Shown: in pieces, positions 46,685 through 54,512 of the stretch
Position numbering within the stretch: the stretch's first letter is position 1
How the letters are laid out: the number at the start of each line of letters is the position of its first letter
Assembly: GCA_963824215.1 (NCBI GenBank)
Contig: CAWGOE010000004.1
Span: forward strand, 62,001 to 126,000
DNA from: VRUE01 sp963824215
GTDB taxonomy: Bacteria; Actinomycetota; Thermoleophilia; Solirubrobacterales; 70-9
Direction: 5' to 3'
DNA length: 64,000 nucleotides
Notes under the pieces: generated by a model
Databases searched by the model: none
Told to the model about the DNA's origin: nothing
What the model saw: the letters and a program-made list of their open reading frames with translations, nothing else
Translations under genes and position numbers: made by a program

Positions 46685-46699
46685 CGCACTAGAAGTGCG
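46685..46699. terminator. Small hairpin between convergent genes
   Basis: CGCACT-AGA-AGTGCG lies in the 116-bp gap between the small plus-strand gene and the minus-strand hydroxyacyl-CoA dehydrogenase. There is no T-run, so terminator function is only possible. Confidence 0.3.
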
Positions 46700-46749
46700 C
46701 TCCCCTCACCTCACTCCCTGCGTCCCCCGACCTGCTTGGTTTTCGCGGC

Positions 46750-47574
46750 CTACTCGGAGTAGTCGTAAAACCCAGCGCCGCTCTTGCGACCCAATTTTCC
46801 TTCGCCCGCCATCTGGACCATCAGCCCGGGGGGCTTGTGGGCCGGGTCGGAGGAGTCGGCGTAGAGGGCATCGCCGATTGCCTCAGAGACGTCGAGACCG
46901 ACGAAGTCGAGCAGGGCGAGGGGCCCCATCGGGTGGCCGGCGCCCAGCTTCATGCAGGCATCGACCTCACCGGCCTCCATGCCGGTGCGCTCGATCAGCC
47001 GTACGGCGTCGAAGAGATAAGGAAAGAGAAGGCGGTTGACGACGAAGCCGGCCTGGTCGGGAACCTCGACCGCGGTCTTGCCCATCGCCGCGCACCAGGC
47101 GAGCGCCTTCTCGCGGGTCTCCTCACCGCTGTCGGGGAAACAGACCTCGACCAGCTTCATCCGCGGCACCGGATTGAAGACGTGAAGGCCGAAAAGGCGG
47201 CCGGTGATGTTCGCCGCCGTGGCGATCTCGGCGATGCTCAGCGAAGAGGTCGTGGTCGCCAGATCGGCGTCCGGGCAAGCCTCGGCGACGGCGCCCAGCA
47301 CCTCGCCCTTCGGCTCGACCTCCTCGATCACCGCCTCGACCACGATGTCGCAATCGGAAAGGTCCTTGGGGTCCGTAGTGACGCGCAGCCGAGAAGGCTC
47401 AGCCCCCTCGATCTTGGCGCAGGCGGCGACGACTTTCTCCTCGGCCCGCCAGGCCGAAGCCTCGCTGCGAGCAAGCAGGATCGTGTCGCCGGTGGTCGTA
47501 GCCACGGCAGCCAAACCGGTAGCGATCGCGCCGCTCCCAGCAATCCCAGGGCTTTCGTATCCCGTCCCGCTCAT
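46750..47574 (-). CDS. 3-hydroxyacyl-CoA (3-hydroxybutyryl-CoA) dehydrogenase
   Basis: 274 residues from ATG at 47574. The Rossmann glycines are GIAGSGAIATGLA near residue 9, followed by DIVVEAVIEEVEPKGEVL near 72, TTTSSLSIAEIA near 100, GLHVFNPVPRMKLVEV near 125 with the catalytic His, and FVVNRLLFPYLFDAVRLIE near 175. It oxidises 3-hydroxyacyl-CoA with NAD in beta-oxidation or the C4 pathway. A further upstream ATG at 47628 would place the start inside the shared palindromic operator and is rejected. It is divergent from the thiolase gene across that operator. Confidence 0.9.
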   Translation of the reverse strand: MSGTGYESPGIAGSGAIATGLAAVATTTGDTILLARSEASAWRAEEKVVAACAKIEGAEPSRLRVTTDPKDLSDCDIVVEAVIEEVEPKGEVLGAVAEACPDADLATTTSSLSIAEIATAANITGRLFGLHVFNPVPRMKLVEVCFPDSGEETREKALAWCAAMGKTAVEVPDQAGFVVNRLLFPYLFDAVRLIERTGMEAGEVDACMKLGAGHPMGPLALLDFVGLDVSEAIGDALYADSSDPAHKPPGLMVQMAGEGKLGRKSGAGFYDYSE

Positions 47575-47613
47575 CTGCGGACGGGTTCCTATCACGTTGT
47601 GGCGCGCTAAAGT

Positions 47614-47631
47614 TGATTGACCGGTCAATCA
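47614..47631. promoter_or_regulatory. Perfect 18-bp palindrome, candidate TetR-type operator
   Basis: TGATTGACCGGTCAATCA is a perfect palindrome between the divergent hydroxyacyl-CoA dehydrogenase and thiolase genes. The longer string TGACCRGTCAATCARCGAA is shared with the site at 55898 upstream of an acyl-CoA dehydrogenase. Confidence 0.7.
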
Positions 47632-47647
47632 GCGAACGGAGGCTTCG

Positions 47648-48835
47648 ATGTCAGGCAACGGAAACGGCAAGTTCGGCGGCCGCGAGGTCGTCATCGTTGA
47701 GGCGGTACGGACGCCGATCGGGCGCGGTCACGAGGAGAAGGGCTACTACAAGGACGTCCACGCCTCCAACCTTCTCGCCAAGGCTTATTCCGAGGTGATC
47801 GAGCGCGCTGGGATTGACCCCACTGAGGTCGAGGATGTCGTTTCCGGCTGCGTGCAGCAGTTCGGCGAGCAGGGGATCAACATCGCCCGCAACGCATGGC
47901 TCGAGGCCGGCTTGCCGATCGAGACTCCCGCTGCCACCGTCGATCGCCAGTGCGGCTCCGGCCAGCAGGCAGTCAACTACGCGGCGGCGATGGTCGCCTC
48001 CGGTGTCCACGACGTGATGGTCGCCGGCGGCGTCGAGCACATGGGCCACATCTCTTTTGCCGACTCCGCCTCGGTGATGCAGGAGCACGGCTTCGCCTTC
48101 TCGCCGCAGCTGATGGAGCGCTACAACCTCGTGCCGCAGGGCATCTCGGCCGAGATGATCGCCGACCAGTGGGAGATCCCCCGCTCCGAGCTGGACGAGC
48201 TCGGCCTCCGCTCCCACCAGCTCGCCACCAAGGCGACCGAGGAGGGTCGCTTTGAGCGCGAGATCGTCCCGTTCTCGGTCAACGGCGACACCTACGCGAC
48301 CGACCAGGGCATCCGGCCCGACACCTCGCTGGAGAAACTCTCCGAGCTGAAGCCGGCTTTCAAGGAGGACGGCAAGATCACCGCCGGCAACTCCTCGCAG
48401 GTCTCCGACGGCGCCGCCGCGGTGCTCTTGATGACCCGCGAGAAGGCCGACGCCCTGGGCCTGAAGCCGCGAGCGCGGATCTACGACCAGACCACGGTCG
48501 GGGTCGACCCGGTGATCATGCTGACCGGCCCGATCCCGGCGACCCGCAAGCTGCTGGAGCGCAACGCGATGGCGATGGTTGACATCGACCTGGTCGAGGT
48601 CAACGAGGCCTTCGCCTCGGTCGTCGCGGCCTGGCGCCGCGAGCTCGAACCCGACATGGACCGGGTCAACGTCAACGGCGGCGCGATCGCCCTTGGTCAC
48701 CCGCTTGGCTCCAGCGGCGCCCGCCTGATCACCACCCTGCTGCACGAGATGGAGCGCTCCGACAAGGAGATGGGCCTGGTGACGATGTGCTGCGGCGGCG
48801 GCTTGGGGACCGGAACGCTCATAGAGCGCGTCTAG
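47648..48835 (+). CDS. Acetyl-CoA acyltransferase (thiolase)
   Basis: 395 residues, the usual thiolase size. The acyl-accepting Cys is in DRQCGSGQQAVNYA near 99, GGVEHMGHISFA lies near 128, the catalytic His is in GGAIALGHPLGSSGARL near 348, and the second Cys is in TMCCGGGLGTGTLIE near 381. It cleaves 3-ketoacyl-CoA or condenses two acetyl-CoA. It begins 16 bp after the palindromic operator and leads a run of two acyl-CoA dehydrogenases and an LLM oxidoreductase on the same strand, so this is a fatty-acid degradation operon. Confidence 0.95.
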   Translation: MSGNGNGKFGGREVVIVEAVRTPIGRGHEEKGYYKDVHASNLLAKAYSEVIERAGIDPTEVEDVVSGCVQQFGEQGINIARNAWLEAGLPIETPAATVDRQCGSGQQAVNYAAAMVASGVHDVMVAGGVEHMGHISFADSASVMQEHGFAFSPQLMERYNLVPQGISAEMIADQWEIPRSELDELGLRSHQLATKATEEGRFEREIVPFSVNGDTYATDQGIRPDTSLEKLSELKPAFKEDGKITAGNSSQVSDGAAAVLLMTREKADALGLKPRARIYDQTTVGVDPVIMLTGPIPATRKLLERNAMAMVDIDLVEVNEAFASVVAAWRRELEPDMDRVNVNGGAIALGHPLGSSGARLITTLLHEMERSDKEMGLVTMCCGGGLGTGTLIERV

Positions 48836-48870
48836 CCACTTGGCCAGCTAGCCAGTAATCTCAACGGCCG

Positions 48871-50049
48871 ATGGATCTGAGCCTTTCACCCTCTGAGCGC
48901 GAGTTCCGCGATGAGGTCCGGACCTGGCTGGAGGAGAACCATCCGGGCCCAGAGCCCGAAGGCAGCCTCGAGCAGGTGATGGCCTTCCGCACCGAGTGGC
49001 AGGGCAAGCTGCACGAGGCGGGTTGGGCCGGGATCTCGTGGCCGAAGGAGTACGGCGGCCGCGGCGCGACGATGATCGAGCAGGCGATCTTCGTCGGCGA
49101 GGCGGCGCGCCAGGAAGCGCCCAGCCCTGCCAACGTGCTCGGCCTTGCGATGGGCGGTCCGGTCGTCATCGCCCACGGCACCGACGAGCAGAAGCAGCGC
49201 TACCTGGAGCCGATCCTCACCGCCGAGGAGATCTGGTGCCAGGGTTTCTCCGAGCCGGAGTCGGGCTCTGATCTCGCTTCGCTGAAGACGAAGGCGGTCA
49301 AGGACGGCGACGAATGGGTCGTCACCGGGCAGAAGGTCTGGACGACGTTCGCCCAGTACGCGAAGTGGTGCATGCTCGTCGCCCGCACCGACCCCGACGC
49401 TCCCAAGCACAAGGGCCTCACCTACTTCCTGATGGACATGGAGCAGGAAGGCGTGGAGGCCAAGCCGCTGGTTCAGATCACCGGTGAGGGCGAGTTCAAC
49501 GAGGTCTTCATCGAGGGTGCGCGGATCCCCGATACCAACGTCGTCGGTGGGGTGGGCAACGGCTGGTCGGTGGCGATCACGACGCTGATGAACGAGCGCG
49601 CCGGGCTCGCCTTTGGCGCGATCTCGCAGATCGCCAACAACCTCAAGCGGCTTGGTGAGCTGGCCAAGGAGACGCGGGTCAACGGAGGAAGTGCCGTTGA
49701 TGATCCTGTCCTACGGCAACGCATCGCCCAGCTCAACATCGAGGCCGAGACGATGCGGCTGAACGCCTACCGCGGTCTGACCAAGACGATGCAGTCCGGC
49801 ATTCCGGGGCCGGAGGGCTCGCTGGGCAAGTGGCAGTGGGCCGACATCAACCAGCGCATCGCCGAGCTGGCGCTCGAGATCCAGGGCGCCTACGCGCCCC
49901 TCGACCGCGGCGCCGAGCACGCCGTCGCCAACGGCGCCTGGCAGTACAGCTTCCTGCGCTCGCGCGCCAACTCGATCGAGGGCGGTACGACCGACATCCT
50001 CAAGAACATCATCGCCGAGCGCGTGCTCGGCCTACCGAGGCTTCGCTAG
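48871..50049 (+). CDS. Acyl-CoA dehydrogenase (first of a tandem pair)
   Basis: 392 residues. FAD and substrate motifs include WCQGFSEPESGSDLASLKTKA near 121, WVVTGQKVWTTFAQYA near 149, and IEGGTTDILKNIIAERVLGLPR at the C-terminus. It resembles the FadE17-like large-subunit type of actinobacterial pairs, which work together with the protein of the following gene. It introduces the 2,3 double bond of an acyl-CoA. It lies 35 bp after the thiolase gene and 23 bp before its partner. Which substrate chain or ring it acts on cannot be read. Confidence 0.92.
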   Translation: MDLSLSPSEREFRDEVRTWLEENHPGPEPEGSLEQVMAFRTEWQGKLHEAGWAGISWPKEYGGRGATMIEQAIFVGEAARQEAPSPANVLGLAMGGPVVIAHGTDEQKQRYLEPILTAEEIWCQGFSEPESGSDLASLKTKAVKDGDEWVVTGQKVWTTFAQYAKWCMLVARTDPDAPKHKGLTYFLMDMEQEGVEAKPLVQITGEGEFNEVFIEGARIPDTNVVGGVGNGWSVAITTLMNERAGLAFGAISQIANNLKRLGELAKETRVNGGSAVDDPVLRQRIAQLNIEAETMRLNAYRGLTKTMQSGIPGPEGSLGKWQWADINQRIAELALEIQGAYAPLDRGAEHAVANGAWQYSFLRSRANSIEGGTTDILKNIIAERVLGLPRLR

Positions 50050-50072
50050 GGACTTAGGACTGTCGCTTACTC

Positions 50073-51197
50073 ATGTACTTCGACCTCACCGACGAGCAGC
50101 AGGCGATCAAATCGACCGCGCGCGAGTTCCTCGCCGCCCGCTACAAATCGGAGCGGATCCGCGAGCTGGCCGAGAGCGAGCACGGCTTCGAGCAGTCCGA
50201 CTGGGAGGAGATGGCCGAGCTTGGCTGGCCCGGTTTGGCGCTGCCGGAGGAGTGGGGAGGCCAGGGGCTCGGCGTCGTCGACCTCGCCGTCCTCTTCGAG
50301 GAGATGGGCTACGCGCTCGCTCCCTCACCGTTGCTCTCGACCACGGTCGCGGGCTTGGCGTTGGCGCTCAACGGACAGAATGAGCAAAAGGAAAGGTGGC
50401 TTCCCCGTCTGGCGAGTGGCGAGGCGCGCGGCACGATCGCCCTCTTCGATGCTGGTACGCCCGCCACGATCGGCAGCTTCGAGATGGAGGCCAGGGCTGA
50501 CAGCGATGGCGTCGTCCTCGGCGGCGAGAAGGTGCTGGTGATGGACGCTGCCGGCGCCGACTTCTTCCTCGTAGCCACCTCCGACGGTCGCCGCCACCTG
50601 GTCGAGCGCGAGGCTGACGGCGTCACCATCAGCGCCGAGAAATCGATTGACCTGACCCGCCGGCTCTACTCCGTGCGCTTTGACGGGGTGAAGGTCGAGG
50701 CAGACGCAACCCTGAGCGGTGGCCAGGACGAGTACCTGCCGGTCCTCTGGCGCGCCTGCGTCGCGATCGCCGCCGAGTCGACCGGCATCGCCCAGCGGGC
50801 TATGGAGATGGCTGTCGAGTACGCCAAAGACCGCCAACAGTTTGGCCGGCCGATTGGCGCCTACCAGGCGGTCTCCCATCGCTGCGCCCAGATGCTGCTG
50901 GAGACCGAGAACTCGCGCTCCGCCGTCTACGGCGCCGCCTGGGCCGCCGATGCCGAGCCGGAGTCGCTGCCGCTGGCCGCCTCGATGGCCAAGGCCTACG
51001 CCTCCGACGCCGGCTGGCGCGTTCCCGACGCTTCGATCCAGGTGCATGGGGGCATCGGCTTCACCTGGGAGCACGACCTCCACTTCTTCCTCAAGCGCGG
51101 CAAGGCGAACGCCGCCGGCTTCGGCGATGCCCGCTGGCACCGCGACCGGGTCGCAGATCTCGTCCTCGCCGAGGCACCGGCTCCGGCCACGGTTTGA
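50073..51197 (+). CDS. Acyl-CoA dehydrogenase (second of a tandem pair)
   Basis: 374 residues. The family pattern is visible in YFDLTDEQQAIKSTAREFLAARY at the N-terminus, GWPGLALPEEWGGQGLG near 50, QFGRPIGAYQAVSHRCAQML near 260, and IQVHGGIGFTWEHDLHFFLKR near 325. The N- and C-domains are shorter in places than in the first gene. Such side-by-side acyl-CoA dehydrogenase pairs in Mycobacterium form mixed tetramers for steroid or branched-chain substrates, which may apply here. Its stop overlaps the TTG start of the LLM oxidoreductase. Confidence 0.9.
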   Translation: MYFDLTDEQQAIKSTAREFLAARYKSERIRELAESEHGFEQSDWEEMAELGWPGLALPEEWGGQGLGVVDLAVLFEEMGYALAPSPLLSTTVAGLALALNGQNEQKERWLPRLASGEARGTIALFDAGTPATIGSFEMEARADSDGVVLGGEKVLVMDAAGADFFLVATSDGRRHLVEREADGVTISAEKSIDLTRRLYSVRFDGVKVEADATLSGGQDEYLPVLWRACVAIAAESTGIAQRAMEMAVEYAKDRQQFGRPIGAYQAVSHRCAQMLLETENSRSAVYGAAWAADAEPESLPLAASMAKAYASDAGWRVPDASIQVHGGIGFTWEHDLHFFLKRGKANAAGFGDARWHRDRVADLVLAEAPAPATV

Positions 51198-52225
51198 GCG
51201 CGCTCGACCGCATCTCGGTAGCCGCGATCGGCGTCACCGTTGCCGACCTCGAGGCGGAAGCGAAGCGAGCTGAGGCGGCCGGGGTCGAATGCGTCTGGGC
51301 GCCGGAGCTGTTCCGCTCCTCCGTCACCCAGGCCGCCTATCTGGCCGGACGCACCGAGAAGATCGGCGTCGCCACCGGGATCGCCTGGGCCTTCACCCGC
51401 AGCCCCTTTATCCTCGCCATCTCGGCGCTCGACGTCGACGAGATGTCGGGTGGGCGCTTCCGCCTCGGCCTTGGCTCCGGCGTAAAGCGGCTCAACGAAA
51501 CCTGGCACAACGCCGAGTACGGCAAACCGGCGCCGCACCTGCGCGAGGCGATCGAGGCGACGCGGCTGATCATGCAGCAGGCCGGAAAGGGCGAGCCGAT
51601 CCGCTACGAGGGCTCCTACTACGACATCGACATCAAGGGCTGGATCCGGCCTCACCCGGCGCCGCGTGAGTCGGTGCCGATCTACACCGCCGGCGTCCAG
51701 GGCGGCATGTGCCGGATGGCGGGCGACGTCGCTGACGGTCTGATCGGCCACCCGATCCAGAGCCTGCGCTGGATCGACGAGGTCGTCGTTTCCTCCTTCG
51801 AGGAGGGCCTGAAGCGCTCCGGCCGCGACCGCTCTGGCTTCGACTACCTGCCGACCGTCTGCTGTGCAATCGACGACGACGAAGCGACGGCGATCGATAT
51901 GGCGCGGCGGACGATCTCCTTCTACGCGACGGTCAAGACCTACATGCCGCTCTGGGAGCTGCACGGTTTCGCCGACAACGCGGTCGCCGCGGGTGACGCC
52001 TTCCGCCGCGGCGACCTCGCCGCCGTTCCCGCCGCGATCAGCGACGAGATGGTCGACACCTACTGCGCCGCCGGTCCGCTCGACAAGGTCCGCGCCCGGG
52101 TCGAGGCGACGGCCGAGCGCGCCGACGGCCTCTTCCTCACTCCGCCGACCTACTTCATCTCCCCCGAGGAGCTGAGCGAGTACCAGAACCGCCTGATCGA
52201 CGCCTTCGGTCCGGGCGCTTCCTAG
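51194..52225 (+). CDS. LLM-class F420-dependent oxidoreductase
   Basis: 343 residues. The luciferase-like barrel has TVADLEAEAKRAEAAGVECVWAPELFRSS near 15-40, IGVATGIAWAFTRSPF near 57, GGRFRLGLGSGVKRLNE near 87 and VPIYTAGVQGGMCRMAGDVADGLIGHP near 160-185. This pattern is common to actinobacterial enzymes that use F420 in place of FMN. The substrate is unknown; the context suggests an acyl or ring-related reduction in the same operon. The start is TTG overlapping the previous stop. Confidence 0.88.
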   Translation: MSALDRISVAAIGVTVADLEAEAKRAEAAGVECVWAPELFRSSVTQAAYLAGRTEKIGVATGIAWAFTRSPFILAISALDVDEMSGGRFRLGLGSGVKRLNETWHNAEYGKPAPHLREAIEATRLIMQQAGKGEPIRYEGSYYDIDIKGWIRPHPAPRESVPIYTAGVQGGMCRMAGDVADGLIGHPIQSLRWIDEVVVSSFEEGLKRSGRDRSGFDYLPTVCCAIDDDEATAIDMARRTISFYATVKTYMPLWELHGFADNAVAAGDAFRRGDLAAVPAAISDEMVDTYCAAGPLDKVRARVEATAERADGLFLTPPTYFISPEELSEYQNRLIDAFGPGAS

Positions 52226-52235
52226 CGGCGAAGGC

Positions 52236-52517
52236 GTGGCCGGCGACAGCGAGGCGCGTGAGCTGGAAGTCCTCGAACGGGTGCGAGCGATCCCGGCAGG
52301 CTTCGTGCGCACCTACGGCGACGTCTCACCCGGTGCGCCGCGCTTCGCTGGCACGGTGCTGTTCGAGTGCGACGAGCCCGACCTGCCCTGGTGGCGGGTA
52401 GTCCGCGCCGACGGCTCACTCGCCAAGGGCGATCGCCAGAAACGACACCTGGTTGCCGAGGGCGTGCCCTTCCGCGGCGACTGCGTAGACATGTCGATCG
52501 CCCATGCCGGTTCCTAG
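52236..52517 (+). CDS. Alkyltransferase-like protein (ATL), Trp in place of the acceptor Cys
   Basis: 93 residues, similar in size to stand-alone ATL proteins. The MGMT DNA-binding part contains IPAGFVRTYGDVS near 19 and RFAGTVLFECDEPDLPWWRVVRADGSLA near 36-63. Where MGMT has PCHRVV with the acceptor Cys, this protein has PWWRVV, as in ATL proteins that bind alkyl-guanine and flag it for nucleotide excision repair without removing the alkyl group. The start is GTG at 52236, 10 bp after the LLM gene. A family 3 hairpin begins on the next base after its stop. Confidence 0.85.
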   Translation: MAGDSEARELEVLERVRAIPAGFVRTYGDVSPGAPRFAGTVLFECDEPDLPWWRVVRADGSLAKGDRQKRHLVAEGVPFRGDCVDMSIAHAGS

Positions 52518-52561
52518 CTCTGGCGACTTACCGTCCTATGTGGGGGGCTAAGTCGCCAGAG
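52518..52561. repeat. Hairpin element, family 3, copy 2
   Basis: 13-bp arms CTCTGGCGACTTA and complement flank an 18-base loop CCGTCCTATGTGGGGGGC. It starts on the base after the ATL stop and ends 2 bp before the stop of the convergent gene. Loop length is identical to the copy at 17025. Confidence 0.85.
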
Positions 52562-52563
52562 GG

Positions 52564-52767
52564 CTACTCGTCGCGCGGGGTGATGCGGAAGATCGAGACG
52601 ACCTCGGCCTGGTGTGCCTCGGGGTGCGCCACATAGGCGCTGGGGCCACCACCGAACCAGCCGGAAGCTTCGTTGTCGCCGACATAGACGCCGGGGTGGT
52701 GCTTCCCGTCGCCGTCCTCAACCCAGACCTTGTCCCCCTCTTTGAACCCCTGCGGCTGCTCACTCAT
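52564..52767 (-). CDS. Small Tudor-like (hypervirulence-associated, DUF2945) protein
   Basis: 67 residues from ATG at 52767. The pattern FKEGDKVWVEDGDGKHHPGVYVGDNEAS is the small beta-barrel of the DUF2945/hypervirulence-associated Tudor family. The function is unknown; it probably binds nucleic acid or protein. A longer opening to 52878 reads into the family 1 palindrome and is rejected. It lies between two palindromes: a family 3 hairpin after its stop and a family 1 element upstream. Confidence 0.78.
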   Translation of the reverse strand: MSEQPQGFKEGDKVWVEDGDGKHHPGVYVGDNEASGWFGGGPSAYVAHPEAHQAEVVSIFRITPRDE

Positions 52768-52803
52768 CGTCGCCAGCATAGAGGGGTTTGGCGGCCCTTG
52801 GAG

Positions 52804-52912
52804 TCGGTCCCGGTAGGGCTGGAACGTCTTGTACTTTTTCGTCAGGGGCCTGCGGGCGGCAGCCCAACCGCGATCCACCGAAAAAGTTAAGTGAAAGCCC
52901 TACCGGGACCGA
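52804..52912. repeat. Long palindrome, family 1, copy 4 (reverse orientation)
   Basis: A 109-bp inverted repeat with outer arms TCGGTCCCGGTAGGGCT and AGCCCTACCGGGACCGA. Inner parts are GTCTTGTACTTTTTCG and CCGAAAAAGTTAAG, identical to copy 3. The spacer CAGCCCAACCGCGATCC is also identical to copy 3. It lies 21 bp after the stop of the minus-strand secreted gene. Confidence 0.88.
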
Positions 52913-52933
52913 TCCTATGTACCGGGATAGGCC

Positions 52934-53458
52934 CTAGGGGCAGATCACCACCAAGTGGAAGTCGGCATCGTCCGGATCCCCTTTTGCATCGCGCGTGCGG
53001 ACTTCGACCGCGTTGGCGTTTGCCGCTGAGGTATTGGTCTGCGCGGTTCCGGCGCCAGGCGGCGTGGTGCCGGCGTTGTTGCGGGAGGAGACATTGGCGC
53101 AGCCGCTGATGTTGATCGGGAAGGTGACGGTTACTGCACCGCCGCCCTCCGACGCGCCGATCCCTTCATCGCTGGCCCGGGCGAGCGCCGCGTTGCCGGG
53201 GTTCGCCGGATTGTTGACGACTGCCCAGTAGGTGTGCGAGGCGCGCCGTGCACTTGGGACGGTGCCGAGCTTGTTGGTGTTGATCTGGAAGCCGGTAAGC
53301 GTCTTCTGCTTCAGCTTGCCACCGCCGATCGTCTGCTTTTTGATCGCGCCGCCGTTGATGTTCTGGGCGGCGATCGCCGTGCCCCCCAGCGCCGCGATCA
53401 AGGCGATTACCGCAACCACCATCGCCGGTGAAGGTCGTTTGCTCCTCAGCCGCTTCAT
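52934..53458 (-). CDS. Secreted protein of an actinobacterial VALGGTA-type family
   Basis: 174 residues. A basic start (KRLRSKRPSP) and membrane or signal segment (AMVVAVIALIAALGGTAIAA) are followed by a strand-rich low-complexity part (NINGGAIKKQTIGGGKLKQK) and a Ser/Ala/Asn-rich C-terminal domain with HLVVICP at the end. The N-terminus is typical of a large paralogous family of Thermoleophilia secreted proteins. The function is unknown. Two Cys (in SGCANVS and the last VICP) may pair. AGGAGG lies seven bases before the ATG. Confidence 0.78.
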   Translation of the reverse strand: MKRLRSKRPSPAMVVAVIALIAALGGTAIAAQNINGGAIKKQTIGGGKLKQKTLTGFQINTNKLGTVPSARRASHTYWAVVNNPANPGNAALARASDEGIGASEGGGAVTVTFPINISGCANVSSRNNAGTTPPGAGTAQTNTSAANANAVEVRTRDAKGDPDDADFHLVVICP

Positions 53459-53538
53459 CTCTCTACCTCCTGTCGAGCCGCGTGTTTGCCCCGATACCCC
53501 ACCGGCGGAACGAATAACTTCCTCTCATTCCGGTCGAG

Positions 53539-53554
53539 TACCTGAAATCAGGTA
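53539..53554. promoter_or_regulatory. Palindrome upstream of the secreted gene
   Basis: TACCTGA-AA-TCAGGTA, a 16-bp near-perfect palindrome 80 bp upstream of the minus-strand secreted gene, in the 137-bp gap before the next minus gene. Operator function is speculative. Confidence 0.35.
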
Positions 53555-53595
53555 ACACCTGGGGGTGACGATAGCTGCGGCTTGGGCGTCCCGCC

Positions 53596-54264
53596 TTAGG
53601 CGGGCAATCCCGCAACAAAGCGCTCAAAGGCGGCGATATCGGTCACGGCTGGGCCATGGCCAGGAAGGATCAGCGCGGGGCTCAGATCTGCCAGCTTGCG
53701 GATCGAGCGGCGGTTCTCGGCCGGGTCGTAGGTGAAGATCTCTGGAGGCTCGGCGAGCATCGGCCTGCCCGTCGCGTAGCTCATGTTGCGGATCACGTCG
53801 CCGCAGATCGCCACCCGGTCAGAGTTGCGGAAAAAGATGACCTCTCCGCGGGCGTGGCCGGGTGCGTGGACCACCCGAAAGCCAGCCACCTCATCTCCCT
53901 CGTTCAGGGCTTGCGCGACCTCGTAAGGGGGCCCCTCCCAGAACCGCCTGATCAGTTGGTTGAATAGGTTGCCCGGGGCGGCCTCCTGGATCGGCCGCTT
54001 GCCTTCCATTGCCTCGACATCATCGGCGTGACAGGCGAGTGGGATGCCGCGCGCTTCACAGACGTCTTTGGCCACGCCCTGGTGGTCCGGATGGACGTGG
54101 GTCAGGGCCAGCATCGAGAGATCGCGTCCCTGGATCTCGGCGAAGATCCGGCGTCGGTCCCAGCGCGTCCCGGCATCGATCAAAACGTCCTCCGCGAGGT
54201 AGACGTTGACGCTGGGGGCGGGAAACTGCTTCAGCCGCCAGACCCCCGGCGCCAGCTGCTTCAT
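53596..54264 (-). CDS. MBL-fold metallo-hydrolase
   Basis: 222 residues. The metal motif is LTHVHPDHQG near residue 55. Further ligands are HAPGHARGEVIFF near 134, GDVIRNMSY near 155 and LPGHGPAV near 200. It is a glyoxalase II-like or broad beta-lactamase-fold hydrolase of unknown substrate. Its ATG shares a base with the stop of the upstream gene (TGATG), and that gene overlaps the cell-wall-binding protein gene. The three form one minus-strand operon. Confidence 0.88.
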   Translation of the reverse strand: MKQLAPGVWRLKQFPAPSVNVYLAEDVLIDAGTRWDRRRIFAEIQGRDLSMLALTHVHPDHQGVAKDVCEARGIPLACHADDVEAMEGKRPIQEAAPGNLFNQLIRRFWEGPPYEVAQALNEGDEVAGFRVVHAPGHARGEVIFFRNSDRVAICGDVIRNMSYATGRPMLAEPPEIFTYDPAENRRSIRKLADLSPALILPGHGPAVTDIAAFERFVAGLPA

Positions 54265-54512
54265 CAGTGGCCGATGCCCATCGTCCCGCGTGGATCGCCG
54301 CTGTGCTCGGCGAGGTCCTCGAGCTCGGCGATCTTCCGTTCGCCTTCGACCCGAGCTGGATGCCCAGCCGGCAGGGGCTCGATTAGACGGCGGATGCGAT
54401 TACGCACATGCAGCGCGAAGTGGGGGGTGGAGGCGCCCGCCAGGGCGCGGATGTCCTCGGCCGTGACCTCGTGGCCGCCACCGAGCAGCTCCGGGCTCTC
54501 GGCCTCGCTCAC
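54264..54512 (-). CDS. Small hypothetical protein in the MBL operon
   Basis: 82 residues, soluble and helical. It begins MSEAESPELLGGGHEVTAEDIRALAGASTP and has an RNRIRRLIEPLPAGHPARVEGERKI segment, which looks like a helix-loop-helix. No family is recognised. It overlaps both neighbours, by 4 bp at its start (ATGA with the upstream stop) and by one base at its end, so it is translationally coupled. Base composition is like the neighbours. Confidence 0.75.
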   Translation of the reverse strand: MSEAESPELLGGGHEVTAEDIRALAGASTPHFALHVRNRIRRLIEPLPAGHPARVEGERKIAELEDLAEHSGDPRGTMGIGH

